This document shows positions 1-6,310 of a stretch of 8,621 nt of DNA, one piece after another. Under the pieces are notes generated by a model that was not told where the DNA came from, did no database searches, and saw nothing but the letters and a program-made list of their open reading frames with translations. The translations under genes and the position numbers were made by a program. Origin of the DNA: JBHEKP01 sp041859375 (GTDB lineage: Bacteria > Hydrogenedentota > Hydrogenedentia > Hydrogenedentales > CAITNO01); contig JBHEKP010000201.1 in NCBI GenBank assembly GCA_041859375.1, positions 1 to 8,621 on the forward strand. The letters run 5' to 3'. Numbering within the stretch: position 1 is the stretch's first letter; each line of letters begins with the position of its first letter.

Positions 1-876
1 GGGCAGGAAAACCTCCACAGGCAACTCCAGCGCCCGTTCCCGGAGCAGTGCATTGGCGGCGACACCCCCGGCAATCACCAAGCGTTCCGCGCCGGTTTGC
101 CCAATGGCAAGACGGGTTTTGAGGATGAGCGTGTCCACCGCCGCCTCCTGAAAACTGGCGGCGAGATCCGCCGTGTTTGGGTTTTCCGTTTCGCGCATGG
201 CGTAGAGCGCGGCGGTTTTCAGGCCGCTGTAACTGAAATCCAGCGTGTCCCTTTTCATCATCGCGCGGGGAAATTTGAAGGCCAGCGGATTGCCGTCCCG
301 CGCCGCCTTTTGAATGGAGGGCCCGCCGGGATAGGGGAGTCCGAGCAGGCGGGCCACCTTGTCGAAGGATTCTCCCACGGCATCGTCACGCGTGGTGGCG
401 AGGATTTCATAGTGGTGCGGCGCGGCACACTGGATAATCTGGGTGTGCCCCCCGCTGACCACCAGCGCGAGAAAGGGAAACTCCGGCGCCTTGCCGCCCA
501 AAAACGCCGAAAAAAGATGGCCCTCAATATGGTGCACGGGCACAAAGGGCTTTTTCCAGGCATAGGCCAGGGCCTTGGCAAAGCCGAGCCCCACCAGCAG
601 CGAACCCAGCAGGCCGGGGCCCTGGGTGGCGGCTATTGCGTCAATGCCCGTGTCCGCGCCGTTGGGCGCGATTCCGGCCTCCCTGAGCGCGGCGTCCACA
701 AGCGGATACACGGCCTTGATGTGCTGGCGCGAGGCGATTTCGGGCACCACGCCCCCGTAGACCTTGTGGATGTCTATCTGTGAGATGACAAGGTTGGACA
801 GCACCGTCCTGCCTTCGGCCACCACGGCGACGCCGGTCTCGTCACAGGAGGTTTCAATTCCAAGAATCACACTCAT
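1..876 (-). CDS. tsaD: tRNA N6-adenosine threonylcarbamoyltransferase TsaD (3' end outside window)
   Basis: TsaD transfers the threonylcarbamoyl group from threonylcarbamoyl-AMP to A37 of ANN-decoding tRNAs, working in the cytoplasm with TsaB and TsaE to make t6A. The 292 visible residues start MSVILGIETSCDETGVAVV, the hallmark N-terminus of this ASKHA-fold family. The metal-binding motif HIEGH is at 116-120 (His116, His120), SGGHTQ at 141-146, the GESFDKVARLLGLPYPGGP block at 168-186, and the GGVAAN nucleotide loop at 270-275. Family members are about 335-350 residues, so roughly the last 45-55, including the C-terminal metal-binding Asp, lie beyond base 1. The ATG overlaps the stop of the upstream deacetylase gene by 4 nt (ATGA), with GGAG 8 nt upstream, so translation is probably coupled. 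It is the last visible gene of the cell-wall cluster. Identification is very secure; the reading frame is intact to the window edge. Confidence 0.97.
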   Translation of the reverse strand, partial: MSVILGIETSCDETGVAVVAEGRTVLSNLVISQIDIHKVYGGVVPEIASRQHIKAVYPLVDAALREAGIAPNGADTGIDAIAATQGPGLLGSLLVGLGFAKALAYAWKKPFVPVHHIEGHLFSAFLGGKAPEFPFLALVVSGGHTQIIQCAAPHHYEILATTRDDAVGESFDKVARLLGLPYPGGPSIQKAARDGNPLAFKFPRAMMKRDTLDFSYSGLKTAALYAMRETENPNTADLAASFQEAAVDTLILKTRLAIGQTGAERLVIAGGVAANALLRERALELPVEVFLP

Positions 877-2720
877 TGCACAAGCTCCGAAACATGAACC
901 AGGGTGATGCCGCGCCGCGCCAGACCGGGCAGCATCTCGGCCAGCACCGCCACCGTGTTTGGCCGGAAATGGCCGATGCCCACGGCACGGCCCTGGGCCA
1001 GCGCCCTGCCCGCCAATTCCTCAAACTGCGCGCGAATTTTCGCGGGATTGCTGTCATTGTCCAAAAACACGTCACGGTTGGCCGCGCGCACGCCAAGCTG
1101 CACCGCCGCGGCATAACCGCGTGTGCTTCCGACGGTGCGGCTGTCCACAAAAAACAGGCCCGCATCGCGCACGATCTCCATAAACCATACCATTTTCTCA
1201 TGGTCGCGCACGAAGACCCCGCCGGTGTGGTTGTTCACCCCCCGCGCGCCCGGCACCTGCGCCAGGGCCTCACGGGTCAGCCGCTGCACGGCCGCCTTGT
1301 CCATGGCCAGTTCAAGCTGGCCCGGGAAGGGGCGGATGCGGCCGCCCGCATCCATGGGCATGTGCAGCATCACCTCAAAGCCCGCGCGGGAGGCCCGCTC
1401 CGCGAGGGTGCGGCAGAGCGGTGTGTTCGGCAGGATGGACAGGGTGAGACGGTTGTCCAGGGCGAGCACCGTGTCAATGTCCACACTGGCATATCCGCCA
1501 TCATCCAGGATGACGGCCATTTGCGCCCCACCTTCCGGCGCGGCGGGCGTGGAATCCGGCCTCTGCACCAGCACAGGCGGCGGCGGTAGGGGCGGCACCG
1601 GGATTTGCGGCGGCGGCGGTTCCGGCGCGGGTTCAGGCTCCGGCTTCACCTCCACCAGCATGATCTCCATGCAGATGATGTGTCCACGCATCACATTGAC
1701 AACGGTCTGGCCGTTGCGGTCGGTCCATGACTCCAGCCAGACATCAAAGGCGTCGGTAATGTCGGAGAAGACCCCCTCCAATTCCCCGGAAGCAAGCGGG
1801 GGCTTGATGATCATTTTGTATTTGGGCGTTCTGGAAAGCTCGTTCTCCTCCAGGGGCATCCGCTCAATGACAGCCCCCGTGTCGCTCAGCATTTCCAGTA
1901 TGGTGCCGCCCAGTTCCAGGCAGGCCGCCATTTCCTCCTCCGCCCCGGAGTTGGCCTGGGTGACGGGCTGTGCCGCAGCGGGCTCATCCGGCGCGGGGGA
2001 GGGTTCCGCAGGCGTCGGCACGGGCGACGCGCCGGACGCGGAGGGAGGGGCGGTGGAGGCCGGATCCACCAGCGGCTCCAGCAACAGTTCCGTTTCGGAA
2101 ACGGCGGCCTCTTCGGACGGTGTCGGGACGGGAGGGGCAGGAGGGAGAGGCGCGGCCGGCTCCTCCGCCATGGTGTCCGGCACGGGATTGAGCACCGCCG
2201 CAGGGGCGGCCACGGCGTCACCGACCCGACGCTCAAACACCGCCTCGGCAATCATGGCCCGGCCCGCAAAAAGCCGCAGCATGGGCGCGCCTGTGGGGGC
2301 GCGGGACTCCACGGCGGTGATCTTTTCACGGGACAGCCCGGCGACAATCTGCCTGCGCAACTCGGGCCATCCGGTCCGCACCGGCAGTTTCACCGTGTAG
2401 CGGGGAGTTGGCGGAAACTCCGGGATGCGGCCCGAAACCTTGTCCCCGGAAACGGCAATGTCCCCCGCGTCAACCCCCAGGCCGACGAGAACCGCGTCAA
2501 AGACGCGGGCCATCACCGCGGTGTGCGTGGTGATTTCAGGGGCGGGGGGATCGGTGAGACGCACCGCAAAGGGGGAAACCAGCCCCGCCAAAAGGGCAAG
2601 CAAGGCCCACAGCCAAGGCCGGAACGCGACCTTTCGCTTTGGCCGTTTTGCGGGCCGGGTTTGCCTTCCCGGACGGTGCCCCGCACCACCGGAAGATTTT
2701 TTTTGGTTACCTCGAATCAT
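873..2720 (-). CDS. Membrane-anchored divergent polysaccharide deacetylase (YibQ/DUF610 family) with extended, duplicated N-terminal region
   Basis: A 615-residue protein. Residues 1-34 are strongly basic, followed by one membrane helix at about 35-53, so the rest should be outside the cytoplasmic membrane. Residues about 67-164 and 265-358 look like two copies of one domain (both carry a TP[RK]Y strand, then a helix, then a terminal strand). They are separated by a Pro/Ala/Glu-rich linker (180-262); a second Pro-rich linker (359-398) leads to the C-terminal domain at 400-615. That domain carries the divergent polysaccharide deacetylase signatures: VILDDGG (403-409), HMPMDAGG (453-460), GVNNHTGG (494-501), FFVDSRT (523-529) and RDVFLDND (549-556). 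The enzymatic activity of the family is not well established; a role on envelope glycan is inferred. YibQ is normally far shorter, so the N-terminal half is an accessory region. The gene starts 78 nt after murI with only a weak ribosome-binding site and ends in an ATGA overlap with tsaD. Confidence 0.9.
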   Translation of the reverse strand: MIRGNQKKSSGGAGHRPGRQTRPAKRPKRKVAFRPWLWALLALLAGLVSPFAVRLTDPPAPEITTHTAVMARVFDAVLVGLGVDAGDIAVSGDKVSGRIPEFPPTPRYTVKLPVRTGWPELRRQIVAGLSREKITAVESRAPTGAPMLRLFAGRAMIAEAVFERRVGDAVAAPAAVLNPVPDTMAEEPAAPLPPAPPVPTPSEEAAVSETELLLEPLVDPASTAPPSASGASPVPTPAEPSPAPDEPAAAQPVTQANSGAEEEMAACLELGGTILEMLSDTGAVIERMPLEENELSRTPKYKMIIKPPLASGELEGVFSDITDAFDVWLESWTDRNGQTVVNVMRGHIICMEIMLVEVKPEPEPAPEPPPPQIPVPPLPPPPVLVQRPDSTPAAPEGGAQMAVILDDGGYASVDIDTVLALDNRLTLSILPNTPLCRTLAERASRAGFEVMLHMPMDAGGRIRPFPGQLELAMDKAAVQRLTREALAQVPGARGVNNHTGGVFVRDHEKMVWFMEIVRDAGLFFVDSRTVGSTRGYAAAVQLGVRAANRDVFLDNDSNPAKIRAQFEELAGRALAQGRAVGIGHFRPNTVAVLAEMLPGLARRGITLVHVSELVQ

Positions 2721-2798
2721 GAAGGCTCACTGCGGCGCCCAACGCGCCCCCCGGACACCGCCGGAAACGCACAAAATGAAACCGTGCCGAAAAAAAGG
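2721..2798 (-). other. Gap between murI and the deacetylase gene
   Basis: These 78 nt hold no gene. A T-tract lies directly after the murI stop, but no stem precedes it within the gap, so it is not a convincing terminator. A 5-bp stem (GGCGC / GCGCC around GTTGG) lies nearer the deacetylase start. No clear promoter is visible, so cotranscription across the gap is the simplest reading. Confidence 0.5.
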
Positions 2799-3611
2799 TC
2801 AGACGTCAATCCATTCCACATTTCTCAGCGGCTTTCCCAAAAAACGCGCACCGGTGCGCGCAAAGGCCCCCGGGCCGTCGCTGACCAGGAAACGGCGCAC
2901 GGCCGGGCCGCCGCCGTCCCGAAGCATGCCGCGTTGGACCAGTTCCCGTTCCACGGCCTTGGCCGTTTCGCGGGCGCTATCCACAAGCCGCACCCCCGGC
3001 CCAACGGCCGCCGCAACCGCGCCGCGCAGCAGCGGGTAGTGGGTGCAGCCCAGAACCAGGGTGTCCACGGCCCGCCGCCGGAACACCGCCAGGTACTTCT
3101 CCGCCACCGCGCGGGGAATGGGGCCGGAAACCAGGCCGTCCTCGGCGAGGGGCACAAAAAGCGGACAGGCCCTGGCAAAAACCCGGATGTCCGGATCCAG
3201 CGCGGCGATGGCGCGGGTGTAGGCGCCGCTGGCAACGGTGCCCGAGGTGCCGATGACACCCACCCGGCGTGAGCGGGTCCTTGCCACGGCCTCGCGGGCT
3301 CCCGGCTCCACCACGCCCACCACAGGCACGGGCAGTTCGGCGCGGAGCGTGTCGAGGGCGAAGGCCGACGCGGTGTTGCAGGCGACCACCAGCAACTTTA
3401 TGCCGCAGCCGGACAGTTTTGCGGCGCAGGCGCGGGCGTAACGGATCACCGTGTCAGGCGACTTTGTGCCGTAGGGAACCCGCGCGGTGTCACCCAGGTA
3501 GACAAGATGCTCCCCGGGCAGCCTGCGGGCCACCTGCTTTAGCACGGTGAGACCGCCCACCCCGGAGTCGAAAATGCCCACGGCGGCTTCTGACACCCCG
3601 CGCGCGCTCAT
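2799..3611 (-). CDS. murI: Glutamate racemase
   Basis: MurI is a cofactor-independent cytoplasmic racemase converting L-glutamate to the D-glutamate used by MurD in peptidoglycan precursor synthesis. The 270-residue length is normal for the family. Visible motifs are GIFDSGVGGLTV (12-23, general acid/base Asp15), LGDTARVPYG (39-48), VVACNTAS (75-82, catalytic Cys78), GVIGTSGTV (118-126) and LGCTHYPLL (187-195, catalytic Cys189 followed by Thr-His). Both catalytic cysteines of the two-base mechanism are present, so the enzyme should be active. The ATG overlaps the stop of the GerMN-domain gene by 4 nt (ATGA), which fixes the start well and suggests translational coupling. It sits in a cluster of cell-wall genes, which fits the role. 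Confidence 0.97.
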   Translation of the reverse strand: MSARGVSEAAVGIFDSGVGGLTVLKQVARRLPGEHLVYLGDTARVPYGTKSPDTVIRYARACAAKLSGCGIKLLVVACNTASAFALDTLRAELPVPVVGVVEPGAREAVARTRSRRVGVIGTSGTVASGAYTRAIAALDPDIRVFARACPLFVPLAEDGLVSGPIPRAVAEKYLAVFRRRAVDTLVLGCTHYPLLRGAVAAAVGPGVRLVDSARETAKAVERELVQRGMLRDGGGPAVRRFLVSDGPGAFARTGARFLGKPLRNVEWIDV

Positions 3612-4276
3612 CCGCCCGCCGTCCGCACCCAGCGCTGGTCGGGGACTACAGGCATGGTGAGGTCGATGTGCGCGGGAAAGCCCTCCTGCGGCGCGGCGCC
3701 CTCGACCAGGAAACGCACCTGGGCGACCCTGGCCGCATCAGGCCCGCACAACGACTCCTGCGCCACCGTGTTGGCGACAGCCTGCACCATCAGGGACTCG
3801 GCGGAGGCGCTTTTCACCGCGTTGAACGCGAGCGCCAGCTCGCCGGAAAGGTCCACGATAAGCTGCCCGGAATCCATGAGATAAAGTCCGCGCATTTTTG
3901 TCCCGGCGGGCAGCACGGGTGAGAGCCCCCCCTGGCGGGGTCCGGCGATTAACGCCTCCAGCGCACGGCGGCAGTTTTCCACCGTGGCGGCGCCCGGCTC
4001 AATTGCGGCGGGTTCCGCGGCGAGGGCCGTGCCGTCCGGAAGCGCAAAAAACAGGCTGATTTCCTTTGAACCGGCCTTCGGATTTCCCTCGGGGGCCGTA
4101 TTGCCCGACACCGTCCCCGTCTCCCGGGCCGGGGAAAGCGGGGCGAGCGGGTTTGCGCCGTTCCTCACCAGTTCATTGAACAGCAGCACCGCCACAAAAC
4201 AAAGGACAAGCGTGGCCAGCGCCCAGAGGGAGAGGCCAAGTTTTACAAGCGCGCTTTTTTTGTTTTCCGAACGCAC
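3608..4276 (-). CDS. GerMN-domain membrane-anchored protein
   Basis: A 222-residue protein with a short basic N-terminus, one membrane helix at about 12-33, a Gly/Pro/Ala-rich linker (about 39-68) and a GerMN-like domain at about 72-210. Supporting features are the opening strand KEISLFFALPDG, a helical ENCRRALEALIAGPRQGG stretch typical of GerMN ('..alLaGP...g'), the LPAGTKMRGLYL strand, the IVDLSGEL motif and the FNAVKSASAESLMVQAVANT helix. GerMN domains occur in Bacillus GerM (spore cortex) and in envelope lipoproteins; the domain is thought to be an extracytoplasmic assembly or scaffold module, not an enzyme. No lipobox cysteine is visible, so anchoring is by the helix. The start is GTG, with GGGTGA 6 nt upstream; no better ATG exists before the membrane helix. 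It lies 29 nt after the amidase gene and its stop overlaps the murI start. Confidence 0.85.
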   Translation of the reverse strand: MRSENKKSALVKLGLSLWALATLVLCFVAVLLFNELVRNGANPLAPLSPARETGTVSGNTAPEGNPKAGSKEISLFFALPDGTALAAEPAAIEPGAATVENCRRALEALIAGPRQGGLSPVLPAGTKMRGLYLMDSGQLIVDLSGELALAFNAVKSASAESLMVQAVANTVAQESLCGPDAARVAQVRFLVEGAAPQEGFPAHIDLTMPVVPDQRWVRTAGG

Positions 4277-4289
4277 GATGTTTCACCCG

Positions 4290-4304
4290 CCGGCGCGCCG
4301 CCGG
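4290..4304 (-). other. Hairpin between amidase and GerMN genes
   Basis: CCGGCG and CGCCGG form a perfect 6-bp GC stem with a 3-nt loop in the 29-nt gap between the amidase stop and the GTG start. It is followed directly by the putative ribosome-binding site GGGTGA. There is no U-tract, so it is not an intrinsic terminator. It might tune translation or transcript stability, but in DNA this GC-rich it could be chance. Confidence 0.3.
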
Positions 4305-4305
4305 A

Positions 4306-5244
4306 TTATTGTTGTTCCTTGACGGCCGCCGCCAGGGCGTCCCCCAATTGTTTGGCCATGGCCTCCCGCTGCCGTTCATCCCGAAGCGCCTCCTCCCCGC
4401 CGGGCAGGTTGAGTGCGGCGCATTCCACCAGGACACAGGGCGCACCCGCGGCGCTTTGCAGGCGCAGGGGCGCCGCGCGGACAACCGCCACCGGCGGCCC
4501 CCCCGCCTGGTTCAACACCCGCGCCGCAGCCTCGGCCACGGCCCGCGCCCGCGCCGCCAGCGCGGCAGTCCCGCCGGAGGAGGGATCATCCGGGGCATGG
4601 AAAAAGGCAAACAAGGGTCCGGCCTGGGCGGGCGAGGAACCCGCATGGACACCCACCAGCAACCCGGCTTTTTTGTCTTTGGCCACCAGCGCCCTTTCAC
4701 TGTTCGAGAGCGCCCGGTCCTCCGTGCGGGTCAGCGACACGGAGAGTCCGGCCTCACCCAGCACCTTTTCCAAACCCCGGGCAAGGGCGAGCACGGCCTC
4801 CTTTTCGGAAGTCCCGGCGGGGCCGACCATGCCCGCATCCCGGCCGCCATGGCCCGGATCAATGACCACGGCGCGTATGGGGCCTGTTGGCGCCTGATAT
4901 GGCGTGTTCGCAACCGCCGGTTCGGCAGGTGGCGTTTCCGGGGGTGCCCCCCCCTCCGCCGGTTCGGCGGCCGGGGTCTCCGGTGGCATCTGTTCCACGG
5001 GAGGCGCGGCGGGGCTGGGCTCCACCGTTTCAAGGAGCATGCCCGGCTCCTCCTCCAACACCGGTTCTTCCCCGGCCGGAGCGGTCCCCCCAAGGGCGGG
5101 CGCGGCCATTGCGGCCGTCTCCTCGTCCGGAGGCACAGGGTTTTCGGCGGTCTGGGCGAATGACACCGACACCGGAAACAGGCAGAGCAGGAGAAGCGGC
5201 ACAAGAGCGCTCATCCGGCTTATTTTGTCGTCAATTGGCTTCAT
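4306..5244 (-). CDS. Exported N-acetylmuramoyl-L-alanine amidase (Amidase_3 family)
   Basis: A zinc amidase that would cleave the bond between N-acetylmuramic acid and L-alanine of the peptide stem in the periplasm or cell wall. Numbered from the ATG at 5244 (312 residues), residues 1-30 form a signal peptide (core LVPLLLLCLFPVSVSFA, cleavage likely after SFA). Residues 31-120 are an acidic Pro/Glu/Ala-rich linker, and 121-312 are the catalytic domain. Zinc ligands are His132 in VIDPGHGGRDAG, Glu147 in TSEKE and His200 in VGVHAGSS; the catalytic Glu is Glu274 in VLVECAALN. The SIHaNa motif is altered to VGVHAGSS, but the His is kept. A GTG at 5265 would add 7 residues and the ATG at 5214 would shorten it to the signal core; none has a strong ribosome-binding site, so the start is uncertain. 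It is the first gene of the cell-wall cluster and follows a candidate promoter. The linker probably spans to the wall or carries protein contacts (inference). Confidence 0.92.
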   Translation of the reverse strand: MKPIDDKISRMSALVPLLLLCLFPVSVSFAQTAENPVPPDEETAAMAAPALGGTAPAGEEPVLEEEPGMLLETVEPSPAAPPVEQMPPETPAAEPAEGGAPPETPPAEPAVANTPYQAPTGPIRAVVIDPGHGGRDAGMVGPAGTSEKEAVLALARGLEKVLGEAGLSVSLTRTEDRALSNSERALVAKDKKAGLLVGVHAGSSPAQAGPLFAFFHAPDDPSSGGTAALAARARAVAEAAARVLNQAGGPPVAVVRAAPLRLQSAAGAPCVLVECAALNLPGGEEALRDERQREAMAKQLGDALAAAVKEQQ

Positions 5245-5299
5245 AGTCCGGGGACATGCGCACACCCCACCCCGTGTGGAACGGCGGCATGGATGTGTT

Positions 5300-5329
5300 A
5301 TTTTACCCGATGAAGGCGAACCACGCCAA
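5300..5329 (-). promoter_or_regulatory. Candidate sigma-70-type promoter for the cell-wall cluster
   Basis: On the minus strand TTGGCG (5329-5324, 4 of 6 matches to the -35 consensus) is followed after 18 nt by TAAAAT (5305-5300, 5 of 6 matches to the -10 consensus). It lies just downstream of the intrinsic terminator of the preceding unit and about 55 nt upstream of the amidase ATG. A promoter is needed here because the terminator separates the blocks. The sigma-factor preference of this organism is unknown, so the assignment is by position and consensus only. Confidence 0.45.
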
Positions 5330-5337
5330 ACCGGCGC

Positions 5338-5373
5338 AAAAAAAAACCGGCCCGGTTTGCATCCGGGCCGGTT
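5338..5373 (-). terminator. Intrinsic terminator after the TPR gene
   Basis: The arms 5345-5355 and 5363-5373 are perfectly complementary over 11 bp (AACCGGCCCGG / CCGGGCCGGTT) with a 7-nt loop. On the minus strand the stem runs straight into a T-tract (T9 counting the last two stem bases). It begins 16 nt past the stop codon of the TPR protein gene and separates that unit from the cell-wall cluster. Confidence 0.93.
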
Positions 5374-5388
5374 GAATTCCTCAAAATG

Positions 5389-5826
5389 CTAGAAACCGTT
5401 CACTTCCTTCAGCTTTGAGGCGCGCGCCCTCAGCACATCCAGGTTGGGGATGCGGTCATCGTACTGCCGCGCGTCGGCGGCGATGAGTTCCTGCAGCACA
5501 TTGTAGCCCATCTGCGGCTGCCCCATTTTTTCAAGGCACTTGGCAATCCTGTACTGGTTGTACCAGTAGTTTTTGCCGGTTGTGCCGTAACGGTCGATGG
5601 CGAGCTGCATCACCCCCGCGGCCTTCTCGTAGCGCAGCAGATACATGAGATAACCGCCGACCCGTGTGAGGCCGGCCTCGTCCGTCGCGTCCTTCGCGGC
5701 GTCCGCTCCCGGGGTGGCCTTGGTAAAACTGGTGACCATGTAATTCACGCCGCCGCTGGAGGCCAGCCAGCCCACACCCACCACCACGAGGATAATCAAA
5801 GGCCATTTCAGTCCGCTCAGGTCCAT
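5389..5826 (-). CDS. Small membrane-anchored TPR-like protein, function unknown
   Basis: A 145-residue protein with one N-terminal membrane helix (about 8-24) preceded by a single Lys, then a short Ala/Asp-rich spacer (36-50) and an all-helical region. Residues about 52-85 and 86-119 fit the 34-residue TPR pattern: the first contains RYEKAAGVMQLAIDRYG, the second IAKCLEKMGQ and a following LQELIAAD helix. A final helix (128-141) could be the capping helix. TPRs mediate protein-protein contacts, so this looks like an anchored adaptor; no enzymatic motif is visible. I do not recognise a named family. The ATG is fixed by a strong AAGGAGGG ribosome-binding site 3 nt upstream. It follows the zinc-finger gene by 36 nt and precedes an intrinsic terminator, so the two are probably cotranscribed. 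Confidence 0.85.
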   Translation of the reverse strand: MDLSGLKWPLIILVVVGVGWLASSGGVNYMVTSFTKATPGADAAKDATDEAGLTRVGGYLMYLLRYEKAAGVMQLAIDRYGTTGKNYWYNQYRIAKCLEKMGQPQMGYNVLQELIAADARQYDDRIPNLDVLRARASKLKEVNGF

Positions 5827-5829
5827 ACG

Positions 5830-5837
5830 CCCTCCTT
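5830..5837 (-). promoter_or_regulatory. Strong Shine-Dalgarno site of the TPR gene
   Basis: AAGGAGGG on the minus strand, ending 3 nt before the ATG. It is near-perfect, unlike the weak sites of the neighbouring clusters, and decides the start codon. Confidence 0.85.
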
Positions 5838-5862
5838 GTTGTTGGATTAGAAAATCAATCCG

Positions 5863-6210
5863 TTAGAAACCAATGATTCCCCGCGCGGTCCGCGCCAGTC
5901 CGGAGAGCACGGGGATTTCCACGAAAGAGGCAACCACCAGCAACGCCGCCACAACAGCAACGAAAACAATCAGCCCCCCCAAAAACTTCCGAAGCCGGAG
6001 CAGGGTGTTTCCACCGCCCCCCTTCCGCACCTCGGTGTCGCGGGCCTCGTTCACAAACGCCTGATGCTTGTCGCGGCAGGGGACGGAGCAGAAAGTGCCC
6101 GTCTGCCCCGGAACGACGCAGGTCTTGCACAACGCCTTTCCGCATTGCCTGCACCGGACCACCGCCTCGATTCCCGGATGGTTGACGCAACCGCCCAATG
6201 TTCCAGCCAT
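5863..6210 (-). CDS. B-box-like zinc-finger protein with a C-terminal membrane helix, function unknown
   Basis: A 115-residue protein. The first 49 residues carry a dense set of metal-binding positions: Cys8, His11, Cys20, Cys23, Cys28, Cys31, Cys41, Cys45 and His49. The pattern (CxxHP, CRxCG, CxxC, then FC...C...H) matches bacterial B-box-type zinc fingers that bind two zinc ions. A charged segment (50-75) follows, then one membrane helix at about 77-97 and a short tail ending GIIGF. The finger is probably cytoplasmic and used for protein contact rather than DNA binding (inference from the family and the membrane anchor). The ATG has AAGGAGG 7 nt upstream, so the start is secure. The gene is 36 nt upstream of the TPR gene; together they look like a two-gene unit of membrane-tethered interaction proteins. 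Their partners are unknown. Confidence 0.85.
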   Translation of the reverse strand: MAGTLGGCVNHPGIEAVVRCRQCGKALCKTCVVPGQTGTFCSVPCRDKHQAFVNEARDTEVRKGGGGNTLLRLRKFLGGLIVFVAVVAALLVVASFVEIPVLSGLARTARGIIGF

Positions 6211-6217
6211 TAGCGCG

Positions 6218-6224
6218 CCTCCTT
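6218..6224 (-). promoter_or_regulatory. Strong Shine-Dalgarno site of the zinc-finger gene
   Basis: AAGGAGG on the minus strand, 7 nt before the ATG at 6210. It lies 5 nt downstream of a stable hairpin, so the site itself stays unpaired when the hairpin forms. Confidence 0.85.
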
Positions 6225-6229
6225 GCGGC

Positions 6230-6252
6230 AGTCCGTCCCCGGCGGACGGACT
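6230..6252 (-). other. Perfect 9-bp hairpin in the leader of the zinc-finger gene
   Basis: AGTCCGTCC and GGACGGACT pair perfectly around the 5-nt loop. On the minus strand no U-tract follows, so it is not a terminator for the upstream metallophosphoesterase gene. If the candidate promoter just upstream is used, the hairpin would sit at the very 5' end of the mRNA, a position where hairpins protect transcripts. Read on the plus strand it is followed by a weak TTTACTGTTTT tract, but there is no plus-strand gene to terminate. Confidence 0.5.
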
Positions 6253-6262
6253 TTACTGTTTT

Positions 6263-6271
6263 AATCTACCA
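6263..6271 (-). promoter_or_regulatory. Candidate extended -10 promoter for the zinc-finger/TPR unit
   Basis: The minus strand reads TGGTAGATT, an extended -10 pattern (TGn plus a hexamer with 4 of 6 matches to TATAAT), inside an AT-rich island in otherwise GC-rich DNA. No convincing -35 box is present. The 100-nt gap 6211-6310 otherwise holds only the hairpin and the ribosome-binding site. Readthrough from the metallophosphoesterase gene is an alternative, since no terminator is visible after it. Confidence 0.3.
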
Positions 6272-6310
6272 CACACAGTGAAAAAATAACAGATCTTTCG
6301 CCTGTGCCTG

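Noticed and set aside
97..783. Plus-strand open frame of 228 codons
   Set aside because: It is fully antisense to tsaD, whose conserved motifs cover the same bases.
1527..2183. Pro/Ala/Glu-rich stretches as DNA repeats
   Set aside because: They are low-complexity coding linkers without a regular repeat unit or direct-repeat structure.
1123..2400. Plus-strand open frame of 425 codons
   Set aside because: It lies antisense to the deacetylase gene; its Ser/Gly/Thr-rich, low-complexity product is what the reverse of GC-rich Pro/Ala/Glu codons gives. The minus-strand protein has clear family motifs.
2788..2798. T-tract after murI as an intrinsic terminator
   Set aside because: No stem-loop precedes the T-run outside the murI coding end, and downstream genes of related role continue on the same strand.
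5214..5265. GTG at 5265 or ATG at 5214 as the amidase start
   Set aside because: The GTG adds residues (MCACPRT) that do not help the signal peptide and brings no good ribosome-binding site. The 5214 ATG removes the basic part of the signal n-region. The ATG at 5244 gives the most normal signal peptide, though the choice is not certain.
6230..6252. Hairpin as terminator of the metallophosphoesterase gene
   Set aside because: On the minus strand it is followed by GCCGCAAGGAGG, not a U-tract; it belongs to the leader of the next gene.
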